Position numbers and translations under genes: made by a program. Shown here one piece after another: positions 1 through 14,320 of a stretch of 64,000 nucleotides of DNA. Source of the DNA: Zonotrichia leucophrys gambelii. Lineage: Eukaryota > Chordata > Aves > Passeriformes > Passerellidae. Below the pieces are notes generated by a model that saw only the letters and a program-made list of their open reading frames with translations, had not been told where the DNA came from and ran no database searches. How positions within the stretch are numbered: position 1 is the first letter of the stretch; every line of letters begins with the position of its first letter. Location of the stretch: assembly GCF_028769735.1 (NCBI RefSeq), contig NC_088171.1, positions 77,145,216 through 77,209,215 on the forward strand, in the 5' to 3' direction.

Positions 1-289
1 AGTGATAGAGCCCAGCTGCCAATAGTTACATGGAAAGAGGCACGGGAATCTGGTGGGGTATGGATTACAGGTGGAAAGTGCCCTTATACCAAGGAAGGGC
101 AGGCACAGGGGTAAAATTGAGGCACAGAATTCTCCTCTTCTATTGCAGTGGAGCAGCTGTGCCAAATTTGTAGGGCTCCAAAAGAAGAAGGAGGTCAAGA
201 AAATATAGTGATGAGTGGGAGGCCTAGAGTTTGTGGCAGTTGTATTGCAGGAGACAAGAGAAAGGGCACTGCGGGGAGCTAGATTCAGC

Positions 290-580
290 AGCAGAGGGGT
301 CAGAGCCAGGCTCCCCTGGGAGGTGCACAGCAATAGGGCACAGGATGGTGGCCACAGGTGTCCATGAAGGAGATTCCTGTTGAATTTGAAGAGGAAGCTT
401 TTCACAGGGAGCAAGGTTAAGCTCTGGGACAAGTTGCTCAGAGAGAGACCTTCAGACTTAGATGTTTTAAAATTCATCTGGACATGGCCCAAAAACAACC
501 CAATAAAATTTAGAAGGTAGCTATGCCTTGGGGAGGAATCTGGACTTTTTTGATCTCCAAAAGTCCTTTCTACCTACATT
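290..580 (+). mobile_element. CR1 LINE fragment, 3' region
   Basis: Divergent 3' portion of a CR1 non-LTR retrotransposon, read in sense. Matches to the remembered consensus include the segment around GGGCACAGGATGG, the GATTCCTGTTGAAT motif, the AAAATTCATCTGGACATGG segment, and the terminal TTGATCTCCAAAAGTCCTTTC. Many changes and small gaps show it is old. The left border is uncertain. Confidence 0.7.
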
Positions 581-3500
581 TTTACTCTTATTGCTCACTC
601 CGCAGTCTTATTTGCAGTGAGTGTTGACTTTATCATTTGCTCTTTTTTAGAAATAGCAGTCTGTAGAGGTCTGTAGAGCTATTGGTGATTTCACAAGGAT
701 AAATTCAGTTCTAAGTCTTCAGGACTATATTTGCCTGACTTGGAAATGTATTGAATCTGTTAAGTGCTCATTTCTAGTCACTTTGGATGCGAACATCCAC
801 TTCTAACTTCAGTAATTGGAGAAACCAGGTTAGAGAAATAGAGCCAGTTTAAAAGGATATTTTTTTATGTGCACTGATTATTAAATCAAGTACCCTTCTT
901 CCAAAAAAATATAGTTTTGAGAAAGGTAAGAGTATTTGTGGAGAGGCAAGACCATAAGTGAATGGAAGAATTCAAGACTTGGAGCAAAAGAAGGGCAAGT
1001 ATCTTGTTTGTCATAATGGCAAGAGTAGAATTGATTTATAGAGTTTTACATCATTAAGGCCAAAGGAAAAGATGAACCTGTGAAGGTGAAACAAAATATT
1101 TATATAATCTTGGGGTAAGATGCAGAAAAAAAAGTGATGAACAGGACAATCAAAGACTTGTTTGGCACTGGAGTATTATCTGAAGGAATGGAGTTTAGGC
1201 TCTTAAAACAAAATTGCTCAGATGGACACCAGATCATTCTAGAAGATAATGATGACGGGAACATTCTTTGTGTGCTTAAAATATTTCCTTATCTAAGATA
1301 ACCCTCTTGCTTAGTAGAGCAGAATTAAAGTCTTTCTTCTGATTTCTCTGAGTTTAGAATTAGTTTTTCCCCTCGAGCACCATGCCAGTACAATTAAGAG
1401 CGTTAATTTACAGCATGGCCTGGCAGAAAACACTAATCTGTAGTGCTTTTTTTAGTGGGTTGGGGCCTAGCTGGCATTAAGCATAAGGAAGCATCAACTG
1501 CCCTAAAGGACCAACTCTAGTGCTCCATTTCTGTATACATTAAATAATTTCCTAATTTTCACTATAGCTTTTGATAATCTTAAATAAATGTTACATGTGT
1601 CCTGCAATCTTTGGAGAAATCTTAAGCAAGCTTATTATTATCTCTTCCCAGCATATGCTAAACAGTGTAGAGAAAATAGGTCTTGCAGATGGACACAGAA
1701 AACAATGCGGACATTACGTTAATATAATCTTTTTAATTACTTGTGACCTTTTACAAAAAGAATAATACTATGTTATATGTTTTTCTGCTTTAAGTTCTGC
1801 AGGAGTGTGTTTTTGAAACAAAGGACTTTTAAATAATTCTGCTAAACTGATTTTATCCTTTAGTTTTTCATGCATTAGATTTTTTTAATCTGGAATGTTT
1901 GACCTGTTCATGGACAAGGTGCAGCTCAGCATCACTTAGTGAGAGACCTTTCCATTCTGATTTGCATGGACTACTATATTTCATCTTCTCTCAAATAATA
2001 TTGAATATATTAGCTGGCACTTGATAGAATCATAATTGAGTTCAACTGCCAGCTCTGGCCAGCTACTTCAAAATAATCAAATGTTTCTATTTTTTAGGAA
2101 GGAGCACATACCTTCAGGAGTATATAAGTTTTGGTGTTGTAGTGCCTCTTTGAGACACCTAACTCCTTTTCTACTTTTTGAGTGAGAATGGTAATTTAGA
2201 GTTTTGTTTTCTTCCCAGCATAAAAATCAGAGTGTATTCAATCCAGCCAGAAATTACAAAAGTAAAAGCTTCACTCTTGCCTTTTCTTTCTTTTCCATGG
2301 AAGCAGTGTGTTTTATTTTGAATGTATGATAGACTGCAGACCGTGGAGAAAGGAAACATAGTATTTCTCTGGTGTTAATTAATGACAGTCTGTCTTTTAT
2401 CTAGCTTGAAGGGTTAAAACTACTGAGTTAACATTTGCAAGTGCCTTTGATATTCCCATCTGAAATTTATGATCTCTTGTACAGAACTAGGACTACAAGC
2501 AACTCCTAATCCAGTTTCTGGAAAGTGACTATGTTAAATGAATATTTCCAATGCTATCTCAGTAAGATCCTTTTTATTTTTAGTTGTTGTGAAATTAGCA
2601 GAGAATAAATTTTATTTGAAGTAAGCAGAGAGGAAGCACATAGTTTTGGCTAAACCATGGGTTTGGAGCCCAAGAAGAAAGTGAATTTGCTGTTTCCTTA
2701 CTTGCAAGAGAGAAATTTTTAGCTTGTGTTGTAGTCAACATTTTCTTGTGTTTAATGATCGGTCTTTGTTAGATAAATATCCAAAGGGACTGAACCGCTG
2801 CCTAGCTTTTACCCAGGGTCTGGGGGACTTGGCAGCACCTGGGTTCCCAGAAACAGGGTTTGGGTGTACCCAACACATAAGCTCTGGAGCTGGCTTTTGT
2901 AACCATAAGATGACCAAGGGAAGGGAAGAATTGCAAAGTGAATTTTGTATGCTGTTGGGTACAGTCAATGCTTCACATCAGCTACTTCCTGTAGCATTGT
3001 ATCAATGTAGCCAGTCCTGGAAAAAATCATATCTTGTAAAAGATATAGGTTTTACATGCTGCTACATGCCTTGTGAGAATTCTCATGGTTCCCTATTTTT
3101 ACTGGTTTTCATTATTCCATAAATGCAAACTCACATAGAAAACTAAGGATTTCTGTTCTCATTTTTTAGTTTCATAAGACAGAGTTTTTTTCTTCAGCCA
3201 TAGCCAATCTCTAAAAGGGTTTAGGATTCTGTCTGTGATAATGTGCCACTCCTTCCTCTCATCTGTCTCCAAAACTTTGGGGCTGTGGTCTGAAATGCTG
3301 ACTTGGTTGCTGCTGAGCTTGGTGGAAAGATTACAGCTCTGAGCATACCTCAGCTGCTCTTCACTGCATCCTGCCAGAAATTATTATAGCCACCTGTCTG
3401 ACGGTAGAATTGCATTTGTAGCCTCTCCTTACTGTGTTTCTGTCAAATATCTTGAACTGAAAAGCCAAGCTTAATTTGACACTAAACATTTTGATCACCA

Positions 3501-6500
3501 CCAGCTCTGACTGTGCATGAAGTTGAGCTAGTAGACCTGAGGGTGCATGAGAAGAGAGATGTTAACGAGCAACTGGGGCATGTTGTGGATAGTAACTTTT
3601 TGTTTTTTGACTTTGTCAGCCAAAAAGAAAGCTAGCAACAACTGTGTAGTTCTAGAAGTGTGAAAAGATGGGTGGAAAACTAGCAAAATATGTCATAGAT
3701 TTGATGATAAAAATATTTCTTTCTAGATTTTCTTTTTTGCTTTTGTCTTGCTGTGATGGGATCCAAGTGAAAGTTTTCTTCCTTGTAACATTATATTTTT
3801 AGCCCGTGAGCAAGTGGGCAGTGATGCCTTAATAGGAGATTAGTTTTTATTTTAAATAAATTTAGAGAACTGAGGAAAGAACCCTGCTTAATGAACAGGT
3901 CTCCCAAAAATTAACTTTGAAGATAATGACCCAGAAATTTTGCTTATTAATTCCTGATGCAACATCAGTGAGGTCAAAACAGCTTCATACAATGTAACTT
4001 GGAAATAGGTTGAAAATATGGCCAGAAATCTCTCTTCAGATTTTTTTTAAATTACTTTTGGGTAGTTCCTGGTGTTACCTGAAATTCTACATCATTGTTT
4101 TCAAAAGTCATTGTTGTATCTGTATGTCACAGGGTAGTTGAAATAATTTTGAGTCTAAAGATTTACTTTTTTTTCTCCTCAAAAAAATTGTCTAGTCAGA
4201 TATTATCCTGGACATTACTGAGGTGTTGGTCATGGTTTGCTTCCACTGATATTGTGGTGGCAATATGGTTAAAAGTTCTTTGGCATGTCTTCCAGAAATG
4301 CATGCTTACTGTGGAAGATTAAAGAGGATACAAACCTTGGTGGACATATACTTGTATGTGCTCATATGAAGGCTGTCTTTCTGATAAATTCCCACAAAAA
4401 ATATATGGAAAGACACAGGTGCTGTGTGTCTTTATCTCACCATGTGATTATTATTCTTAATATATACAAGAATCATTTAAATTAAATTCACTAAATTTGT
4501 ACGTATAGTTTCCATGTTCTAATGGGTCTAGAGCTGACCCATCAAATAATGAAAAAGTTTTTGTAGCTACATGTAGCAGTCTAGTTATTAAAAGAAAGGA
4601 AAAAAAAGGTTATAGCTTAAAAAAGTACACTTTTGAGAGACTGTAACATTTTCATTTATTTTAGCAGTAGATGCAGGTAACTGGTTGAAGCTGATAAAAT
4701 CATAGGAGATTTCTTTCCTGGCTCAGAACTGTTTTATGCCTTAGTGAGATGCAGCAATGTTTATGTTTGCACTCAGGTCACAGTTTTTCAGAACACAAAT
4801 ATTTGACAATCACTGTAATCACAGAAAGTTTACTCTGCAGATCAAGTTTAGTGTCGTACCAGAGATCTGAGAGATTTCCTTTGTAAAAGTTATTACTGAT
4901 CATACTTGATAAGTGTTACAGACTTACTGAAAATCATAAAGAGAGAAAGATCTAGGCATTGATCTCTACTTTCACGGATTCTTAATTTTATGTAGTGTGT
5001 CCAATTCTGTTCCAGTGGTGGAATAAGTCAGTCTCTAATGCTGGACATCCAGATAAACACGCAGAGAATCAGAACTGGGTGGCCTGCTGGCAAGTAGGTG
5101 ACAAAGGCTAAAAGAGCATCTAAGACTCAATGTTGTAGCTTCTTTCCTTGCAATATATGTGACACAGCTGACATGAAATGGAAAAGTTCAGTTGTTAGAT
5201 CTATAAAAATACCCACAAAGCACGGCCAAGATAAAAGGCAGAGAGTGGAAGGTCATATTTTCTTCTCAAATGGATGGTTCCTTGACCAGAGGTGGTTTAG
5301 CAACTAAAACTTGTGAAAGAAATATTTATTTTTTAAATCTTGCCCTTTTTTTCCTCCATGAAGATCTTTTTGTTGTTATATCTTTTAGAAGAAAGGGTTT
5401 TCTTTTTCCTTTTCTATTATCACAAATCCTAAAGTAGCTTGTTGTAGGACAACCTTGTCGAACAAAGTCACATCTGAAGAGGCGAAACAATGATAAAGGA
5501 ATGCCAAAGAGTGAAAAATGTCAAGATGTCAAGCATGTCTTCTGGCTAGGTTAGAAGCTATTTTCAAGAGTACATATTGAAAGGGAAAGAAATTAAGTTC
5601 TTTGGACCTAAGTCCAAAGTACAGTTTGGCTGTGAAAACTAGCAGGGCTTATACAGTGACAAGGTCTTGTCTGAGAAAAACAACCAGCAATGTAAGAAGA
5701 GCCTAAAGCAAGTCAGCTGTAGTTCAGCTTTAACCTTGCCATAAAGAGGTTAAGCATTTTTTCTTTTACAAGTACAATTTTATAATTAGATTTATTATTA
5801 CTGGTTTGTTGGTTTCGTTGTATTTTAGTTTTATTTGAAAAAGTAAAACCAAAAAAGAAGAAACTGAATTTGTTGAGTGTGTTGTCCTGGGTCAGGATTG
5901 CAGATTACCAAAAGAAGGGATCTCTCTAGAGCTTTCAAAGGTAAAAACCTTCACGTAGACTGCTTTCAGAACTTGTATGAAAACCTTACCAGGGAAAAGG
6001 AGTCTTGCAGTGATTGTTAAGAGTCTACCTAAATATGCACAAAACATGCAACAACTTGTGTGAGTATTCAGGACATAGGAAAAGGTTTTTATATTTCTGT
6101 AGATTCTTTAAATGTTTAAACAACTATCCTATCCACTTCCATTGTCTTAATTTTTTTGGACAAAGTGGTCAAGAAAAAGGAATGTGACTCACTACATTAG
6201 GACATAGGTTGTGTCAGGGACACTTTACATGTTTTGTGATATAGGATGTTTTGAAGGAAAACAAATGTCTCGATTAAGATTAACACTGAAGGAAATGCAA
6301 ACAACACAAATTCCTGAAACTTAATGCTGTGTAAGGAGCAAAAAAAGAGAAGAATATCTCAAAATCTGAAAGTAGCTAATAATCTAGAAAATTTTTCTTG
6401 GCTAGGTCATTAATATAGTATGTATTGGACTGTGCCAGTAAGAGCAACAAAGTAATCAAAAAAGAGAAAGGGAAAAAAATGAACCTTGTTTTATTCTCTC

Positions 6501-9500
6501 ACTGCTGCATAAAAGTAATTTATTAATTTAATGCATGGAACAATATTTTTCATAGTATTTAAAATCAGTAATTATTTCAGAGTTTGGCTGCAGTATATTT
6601 CGATTTATTTTTGTTTTATCATAAATACCCTATGTCAGAGAGATTAAAATTTTGGTATGAAATTGTAGTATTTCAGTTGCAGTCTTAAAGTTGGCCTTAG
6701 GACTTGCTGTGCAAGGCACATCCAGGGGAAATACCAATGAATGGTATGTTTTCTTGTAACTCTGTGAAGGACTTCTTGTGTTTAACAAAAGTAAAACCAC
6801 AAAAAAAAAATCCCCCAAATAACTCTGAATGTTTTTTATTAAAAAATAATAAATATTTTTTACTAATAATGAATTATCTGATTGCACATTGGACTATTAC
6901 AAGGTTAATTTTTCATTTAAATATCTCTTCCTTTATTGTGCTGGTTAATCAGACCATTGCACTGTTCAAAATGTGTTAGAAAGAATCTAGAACTGGGAGA
7001 TTTAGCCCAATAATTTGTTTATTTTTTCAAAAGTCTTCAAACTATATTTTTGAGTAACTAGCACCCACCACCATTAAAAAAAGTCGAACATTTCTCATTA
7101 GGATAATAAAGAAGGATAATTTAATACTAAATGCGTTAGATACATCTAAATAAGGGACTGCATCTTTTATGATTGCAACATTTTGGTTTTCAAATCAGAG
7201 GTGCATTTCGTGTCACAGATATATTGTCAGCAGATCTTAAATTTTGGGTTAATAAAGACTGATTATGAATTATGTTGGCTTTGGACATTCTTGCTGATTT
7301 TTAAATTTTGTATGGATTTTTTTCCATTGCATGAAAGGAAGGGTAAAGCTGATGGAGATATGTATTTCAGATAAGCCTGAGATACAGGAGGCAAGCTCCT
7401 AGCTTAACACTCTCAGGTGTTGGTGTCATGCAGCTGTGATGCAATTCAATAGCATATGTCAATGCTTCTGTAATCTTGTGTGGTGTTTACTCCGTCATGT
7501 AAGTGAACAGAATATTGAAAGAAAGGCAGTTAGCATTTATGTAATGAAGTTAATCAGATGTTTGATACATACTACTGTGAATTGTGATGATTTATGGTGT
7601 TTTTCACCTCTCTACTTGAATGTAGGTCATAAATACAGTTCTTTCGAATTACATGCTGTACAGCCAAAGACAGACATTTCAAAAGTGCACCTTGCTCTCA
7701 TTTTCTGAGTGAAAAACATATTATGTCCTGATGTGATTTACTAGTTGGCATTTGGAAAGGATGTCTATTTAAATTCAATTTGTTGCCTTTTAACCAATTA
7801 TGTGGTTTGTTAATACATTCTTACCTAACTTGTAGAACACATAAACAGCTTCACAATTGACTATGTCTTCTCAAAAGCACAATGATGTGCTCATATATCA
7901 GAAACTTGCATTTTTTTCTTTTTTTTAAGTTGCAAAAAGTATATTTCTTGAGTTTAGATAAACATTAAGATTAAAAAGGTTGTATTTTAATGTACAATCT
8001 AAGATTATATTTGTACAAACTTTGCTTTAAGGCCAGTTTGTGCGAAATGATGCAGTCTATACCAAATGTTCAAAGTCATCTCTGTTAATCACTTTCCCTT
8101 TGTTTACATGTTTTGGCTTTTGAAGTACACTTTATTATGCCTTAAAACTTTAAATTTTTTTTTATACAACTTGCATTCTTCTCATTCCCCAGTTATCTTA
8201 TATGTTGTCAGCAAGGTCTTTTACTTACTACTGATTAGGATGGCATGCACATGTAAAGTGAATAGATTCTCTTAGCCCCATTGATTGCTGGTGCTGAAGA
8301 GCAATCTAGTCTGTTATATGTTATATATTTCCCATGTATATAAAAGCATATCTTTTTTTGGTAAATACCATATGGAAAGGTGTCGACACTTCATGTCATC
8401 CTTTATCTGTTTTTGTCACAAAATGGTGTCTGAGATGTAGTGTTTGTGTACACATAAAAAGACAGAAAATAAGTACATAACTTGCACTACTCTGATAATT
8501 CAGCAAGTGGCCTTTTTGCAAGTGTGGGTAGAAGTGGTAACCTAAGTAAGTTGTCTGTTTTACTTAATTCTCTTTCCTCACCTAAGAGGAAAACCTGCTC
8601 ATGTTTGAAGTGGCTTTATAATAAAACTGCATAAACATACAGCTTTAATTATAGATTTACATGATTGAAAGTGTAGTTATGGCAATTATGTGGATTTTTC
8701 GATCCCTCCTGTCTAGTAAAACTGTAATTGAAAAACAATGGGTATGTTCATGATCAGAAATGTCTGAGATTATTAGATTTATCCAGTTCAGGAGTAAAAT
8801 ATTTGCATAGGATCCTGAGTCGGTTTCTGAAGCTCTTGTCTTCTTTGATTGGTATGACAAAAAGGGTTTTAAATTATGTCAATGACTGCATGGAATTTCA
8901 TATATGGAAATGTCAATGTACATATATACAAATGAAATATATTGATGCTAAAAAAGTTTATTTAGTCACAAAAGATCACAGACATATCTAGCCACAACTC
9001 TAAACATCTTCACTGTTCACCCACTTTATTTTAAATGTTGTTCTCTTTTGTTTTATCACTTACTGACAAAACTATAAATCAGATTTTATAGTCATCTGAT
9101 CAAAATGAAATCTAGGTCTTTCTCTAGAGATGTAGGAGTAGAGCTGCAAATGTGAGCCTGAAATCTAGGAGATTATACTGGGAGAATTTTACGTCTAACT
9201 CTCAAATGTAAAGACTCTTTGGGGCTGCAGGCTTTATTTTACCTCAGGAATGATTTATTTTACCTCAGGATGTCTAAAGAGTCAGGCTTATCAGAATGAT
9301 TATTCCTGTTCTCTTAGGCTGGGATAGTATACATTAATTTTAGTGCAACTGCTCTGTAATGTCTATCAGCCTAATTATACCAAAGGCACAATCTAATTGA
9401 GTGCCTGGAGCTCACAGTAAGGAGCTGTTGTTGATGTTTTATCTGTGGTACAGTTAAGTATTGTGCAGAAGTATACTTCTTAAACTTGTCTGCATGGCTT

Positions 9501-10002
9501 GAAAGACTTCTGGCACGTGCCAACCCAGCTAAGAGAAATTTCACCTGGATTCTGATAATACTGAAGAAATTTTAAGACTTTTTTCTTTCACTATACTGCA
9601 TGCTCACAATCATTGGATCATTATTGCTTAGAGTTTTATAGAGATCTTCTTAAAAAATTAGAAAACTCAAACAATGTAAAAACTTACATTCGCACACTTT
9701 TGCCTCCATACGTGCATAGGCAGATGGTAAGCTGACCAAGATATTTTTTTTTTAATATTTCACCTTACGGCCATTAATATTTTCTTTTATTCATTGGTTG
9801 CATTATGATACCACCTACAGGCCCTTGTTAGTACAATACAAGGAGAGGGGTAATGTACTGATGAAATTAAAATGAAGAAGCCTTTGTTTGCTGCATCTCA
9901 TAGTTCTTTGGAACATTTGTTATTTAAATATAATTCTTAGTGTGGTGCTGTGTGTATGGGTACCTGGAAATACCTTTGATAGAAGACCTTTTAAATTTAG
10001 GG
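581..10002. other. Non-coding, no gene seen
   Basis: AT-rich intron or flank without recognisable exons. Open frames are short and match nothing. A somewhat GC-richer patch at about 2780-3010 is open on both strands but shows no protein family. Confidence 0.75.
9233..9270. repeat. 17-bp direct repeat, 21-bp period
   Basis: TTTATTTTACCTCAGGA at 9233-9249 and 9254-9270. Confidence 0.95.
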
Positions 10003-10585
10003 AGTCAAAGAATCTTGTGGGTTGGAAGGGACCTCTTGAGGGCAGCTGGCCTGCTCCCTCAACTCAACCATGATCAGCTACAGCATCCTGCCTGGAACAT
10101 GTCCAGTTGGATGGTGAATATTTCCACAGAAGAAGATTTTTTGACCTTACTGAACAGCCTGCCTTACTTCAGTGAAGATGTGTTTTCTCATTTCATTTGG
10201 AATTTCTTATTTTTCAGTTTGTGCCTGGTGCCTCTTGCCCTGTCGCCAGGCAGCACTCAGAATAGTGTTTCCCTCTTAGTCATTCTTTTCCTTCAGATAT
10301 TTATATTCCTTGGTAGGATCCAATCTGAGCATTTTCTTCTCTAGGCTGGCCTGTTCCAGTTCTCTCATCTTTTTCCTATAGGAGAGATGCTCTAGTCCCA
10401 TCACAATCTTCATGGTCATTTGTTGAACTCTCTCCGTGTCTCTCAATATGTTGAACTCTCTCCAATATGTCCATGTCTCTCTTGTACTGGGGAGCCCAGA
10501 ATTGGATCCAGAAGTCCAGGTGTGGTCACTCCAGTGTTCTGTGGAGAGAAAGGATCACCTCGTTCAACATTACTGGCAACACAAT
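10003..10585 (-). mobile_element. CR1 LINE fragment, 3' end, reversed
   Basis: The element's 3' end lies at the left, with AAAGAATCTTGTGGGTTGG followed by AAGGGACC. Moving right it shows AGGAGAGATGCTCTAGTCCC, the TCTTGTACTGGGGAGCCCAG segment, TCCAGGTGTGGTCACTCCAG and GGATCACCTCGTTC, all in CR1 order. Inside, TGTTGAACTCTCTCC occurs at 10421-10435 and again at 10449-10463, a local 28-base duplication that CR1 consensus does not have. Stops and indels break any coding frame. Confidence 0.9.
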
Positions 10586-11651
10586 GACATAGTTGTAATA
10601 GGGATGTGATATTAAAGTATTTTGTCTTTCCTTTTGCGGAGCCACTTTAAATATTATCAAGCTGGAAATGTCAGCCAACAGATGTCACCAAGTTTACAAA
10701 GTCAAGAGAAATCAATAGTTAGTAATTTTAACTCAATCAGTTAAATTTTTCATGCTGTGGAGTCCATAACTCAGTAAATATGTTTCAATGGAGTCAAGAA
10801 AGAAGATAATTTCTTTTCTAAAGCTGTGAAAACACCACTTAGAATTAATTCATACAGAATTCTTAGCAGAATTTTGCAGTCTAAGTAAGTTTGTAGGTTA
10901 TATGATGCCACACCCTCCTAGTTCTGAGACTAATGAATGGCTTATAATGTCAATATTCATAAACAGCCACATTACTGCTAATAAGAACTCTGAAACTTTC
11001 CAACATATCCTTTGTTAAATGAGTAATGAAAAGCCATATAGTGGCTTCTTGATAATTTAATTTCTGTGCACCACATTGCATCATTTGCTAGTTTTCCTTT
11101 TGCTAGAAAGATGAAACGCTACTGGAAACTTAAAATTCTATTCATTTCCTCTTGCTAGTTCTTTCATTTGGACTTGGTATTATTGTCACAATTACAGCAC
11201 AGTGCTAAAATGAATCAAAACTCTAATTTTTCTGAGTTTGAAAGAAAATTTATGAGTGAGACCAAATCACTGCATAGTTGGTGCGGAAAACAAATGTTTG
11301 TCAATGGAATCAGGAGTAACAGAAAATTGAATGTATTTGTCAGCATGATGCCTTAAGGTGCCACTCTAAGTAGCATGGCAGTAATATGAAAATTTCAGTG
11401 AAAGGAAAGGAACAGGCTAGGTTTTACTGATCTAGGGATAGAAGTGTCTCTGGAAGGATTGACCTTGGTCAGATAGACCTTACAGAATTTTGTAATATGT
11501 GAATGGGAGAATTAGCTGAGAAGATTGTGGAAAATTGTTTTGGTTTAGTTTTTCTTTTTATTTAATAGAAAATATATCTTCATTGTGTTGCCTCTGGTCA
11601 CAGATGGTACCTGTGTAACTTCTTAGAGAAAGGCTTGAAAGGTCAAAGTGT

Positions 11652-11862
11652 CATTTATGTTGGAAAAGACCTTCAAGATCACTGATTCAAAACATTACCC
11701 TGACGCTGCCAGGGATGATGACTCCACCACTTCCCTGGGCAGCCTGTTACAATGTCTGACCACCCTTTCATTGAAGAACTTCTTCCCACTACCCAGTCTA
11801 AACCACCCCTGGTGCAACCTGAGCCCATTTCCTCTTGACATATTGTTGGTTACCTTCAAAAA
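11652..11862 (-). mobile_element. CR1 LINE fragment, 3' end, reversed
   Basis: Starts with TTGGAAAAGACCTTCAAGAT, then GGGATGATGACTCCACCAC, TTCCCTGGGCAGCCTGTTAC, a segment around GAAGAACTTCTTCCC and CCATTTCCTCTTGAC, the usual order near the CR1 3' end seen in reverse. It appears to lack a stretch between the first 40 bases and the GATGATGACTCCACCAC segment, an internal deletion. Confidence 0.85.
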
Positions 11863-12125
11863 GCGACTGGTGAGTTATGAAAAGACACTGAGTGAATGCT
11901 ACGCAGAATCTATGCTGCTATTTAGTACTGTGCTACTTCTGATAAGCAGATCTTAATGAAAGCACTTAATTTGCACCTTTTCAAAGTTGCTATTCTCCAT
12001 TTGCTGTGTCTCCTGTGCTTGGGAAAAGGGTTTTGTGTTGTGTCCTGTGAGTCATCAGATCCAGGAAGGAAGTAATTTGCAGATTTTCCACAAGAAATAT
12101 CCTGCTATTTATCACACAGACTGGA

Positions 12126-12173
12126 GTTTGGTTTTGTTGGGGTTTTTTGTTGTTTTTTGTTGGGTTTTTTTTT
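12126..12173. repeat. T/G-rich tract
   Basis: Only T and G apart from the edges, with GGGG and GGG runs between T-runs. Same class as the tract at 14321. Confidence 0.85.
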
Positions 12174-14131
12174 GCCTGAAAAGTTTGTGATTGTGACAAA
12201 TGCTGCTACATGAAAAGAGTTGCACAACAAGATCTCTGGCAGAAAAAGTTTGCAAATTATGTCAGTTTTCAGAGGTGGAAAGTAAAAGTGTAAACTTAAA
12301 AATCATTTACAGGAACATCCAATTTATTAACTTAGCTCTGCTGTAGTTGCTATTTCTGCAAATTTCTTCTCTATGACCCTGTACACTGTTTATTTCAAAG
12401 AATATTTCATCACTGATAGTAGATAGAAAATATTGTTGAAATGGCATTTGAGAGGGAAGTTTAATGCATTTTCCAGACACTAGTTAAAGGCAGTGTTCCT
12501 GACCCCTACAGAATCTTGGGATTCAACATATCTTTGTATGGAGAAATTTTGAAGGCTAGGCATATCCTGACACTTTTTAAAAACCTATTTTCTTTTATAA
12601 CACTGCTTTTCCTTTTCCACAGTTCATAAAAAGTTTATTAGACTAAAGTTGTGTGTGTAAATCTGTACTGGGGTTACACACCTGAGCTGTTGGACTAACC
12701 ATAACAGCATGGATTGTCTCTCTTCCTCTTTTTCTTACTCTCTTGGTGCTAACTTCTGTTAGCATCTTCTTCAAGTCATTCAGTAGTACATCTTTATACA
12801 GACTTGAATTATGAGGAGCACCTTACATACTTAACCCTCCTTATTTCTTAATAACTTTTAAATTTTCCATTTATACATTTTTGATTTCTTTCTTAGAGAA
12901 AAAAACAAAACAAAAGAGGTACTCTCAGTAATATGGTGTCACATATATACAACATGTTTCTATATGTTACTCCCAAGAAACAGAAAAATAGTAATCCCCT
13001 TATACTTTGTTCTTACATTTTGTCCTGGACATTAAAGAACAACAGAGTTTGTCTGAATGTATTTTGATGAAATTTTGTGAATCCTCGCTATGAAAGAAGG
13101 CCAATATTATTCAACCAATTAAATTGCCTGGAACAGAGAAACTTCTAATATCTAGTGGGTAATTATAACTTGAGATAGTGTGTACTGATTGCTCAAATAA
13201 CTGTATAAAATTTATGAGCTTTGTACTGGCTAATGAACAAAGTGAGGCAGATAGAATCATCATTTGTTTGACTATTTTGCAGTATTGAAATACGATTTCA
13301 GATGATGTTTCTTGTACCAGCAGAACCTGTTTCTTGGCAAGGACCTGAATATATATTTCCTAGTTAATCCCAGTTCCAAATGTCACTTACTAGAAGCAGC
13401 TTGTGCATAATAAAGATCATAATTAGGTCCTTTACTGGATAGGGAACAGACTGCTTAGGGTACCAGACATTCTTGTGCTCATTGAGTATTGCAGTTCTTA
13501 GCAACTATGATTATTTTGCAGTTGTAATGATCAGACAGTAGTTAGTTGCACACAGGAGGGCGTTTTGTCAGTTAAAGGAATGCATCCAAAAGACCTAACC
13601 CTAATTTTGATTCAGCCAATGTGACTGCATGCTCCATATGTTTGGTTGATACCTGAGTTGAGATAATTTAATACAATTCAATTTCTTTTATGGATTTTAT
13701 TTTGAGCTTCTTCTGTAAGGAGGGGAACCACACATACAGTGACACTCAGATGCAAGAGTTGCAATCTGTATTTTAGTTAAAATTACATTTATTGGCATAT
13801 GGAGATGATTTCTAACAGACATGGAAAATTCTCAAGTAATAAAACCATTGCTAACACCCATAGTCTAATTCAGGTATGGTCTAACACCTAATCTAATAAT
13901 ACATACTGTCTGTATGTCTATCTGTTATCCTGCCCTCCTCCACTGCTAACAACTTTTTAAACCATTGGCCAGTTCTTGCCAAGTTTCACAGATGGCTAGA
14001 AGGCTCAAAGATGTAAAATATCCTATCAATTTTACAAAAATAAGCACTACTTCTAGGAGAAAAGATTGCTGTGTGATAACACCTTCTACTAAATATCTCA
14101 CAATCGGGAAAAAACTTGAGTTATTTTGATT

Positions 14132-14155
14132 TAGCTATATATTATGATATAGCTA
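14132..14155. repeat. 9-bp inverted repeat
   Basis: TAGCTATAT, six-base loop ATTATG, ATATAGCTA. AT-rich, so chance is likely. Confidence 0.85.
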
Positions 14156-14320
14156 TGTGGTTCTGATCTTTCCAGGGCTGCTGTGAAAAAATGTGTTAAT
14201 TGCATCACAAAAAGACAGTCTTCAAAGTTAAGATGGTTGGGAATTAAAAAGGACTTCAAATGATGCATTTTTGCTATTCCTCCTGTAAAAGTATGATTTT
14301 ATAAATATCTTCTATATCTG

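Noticed and set aside
9940..10344. 134-codon plus-strand open frame
   Set aside because: It runs over an antisense CR1 copy and is not a gene.
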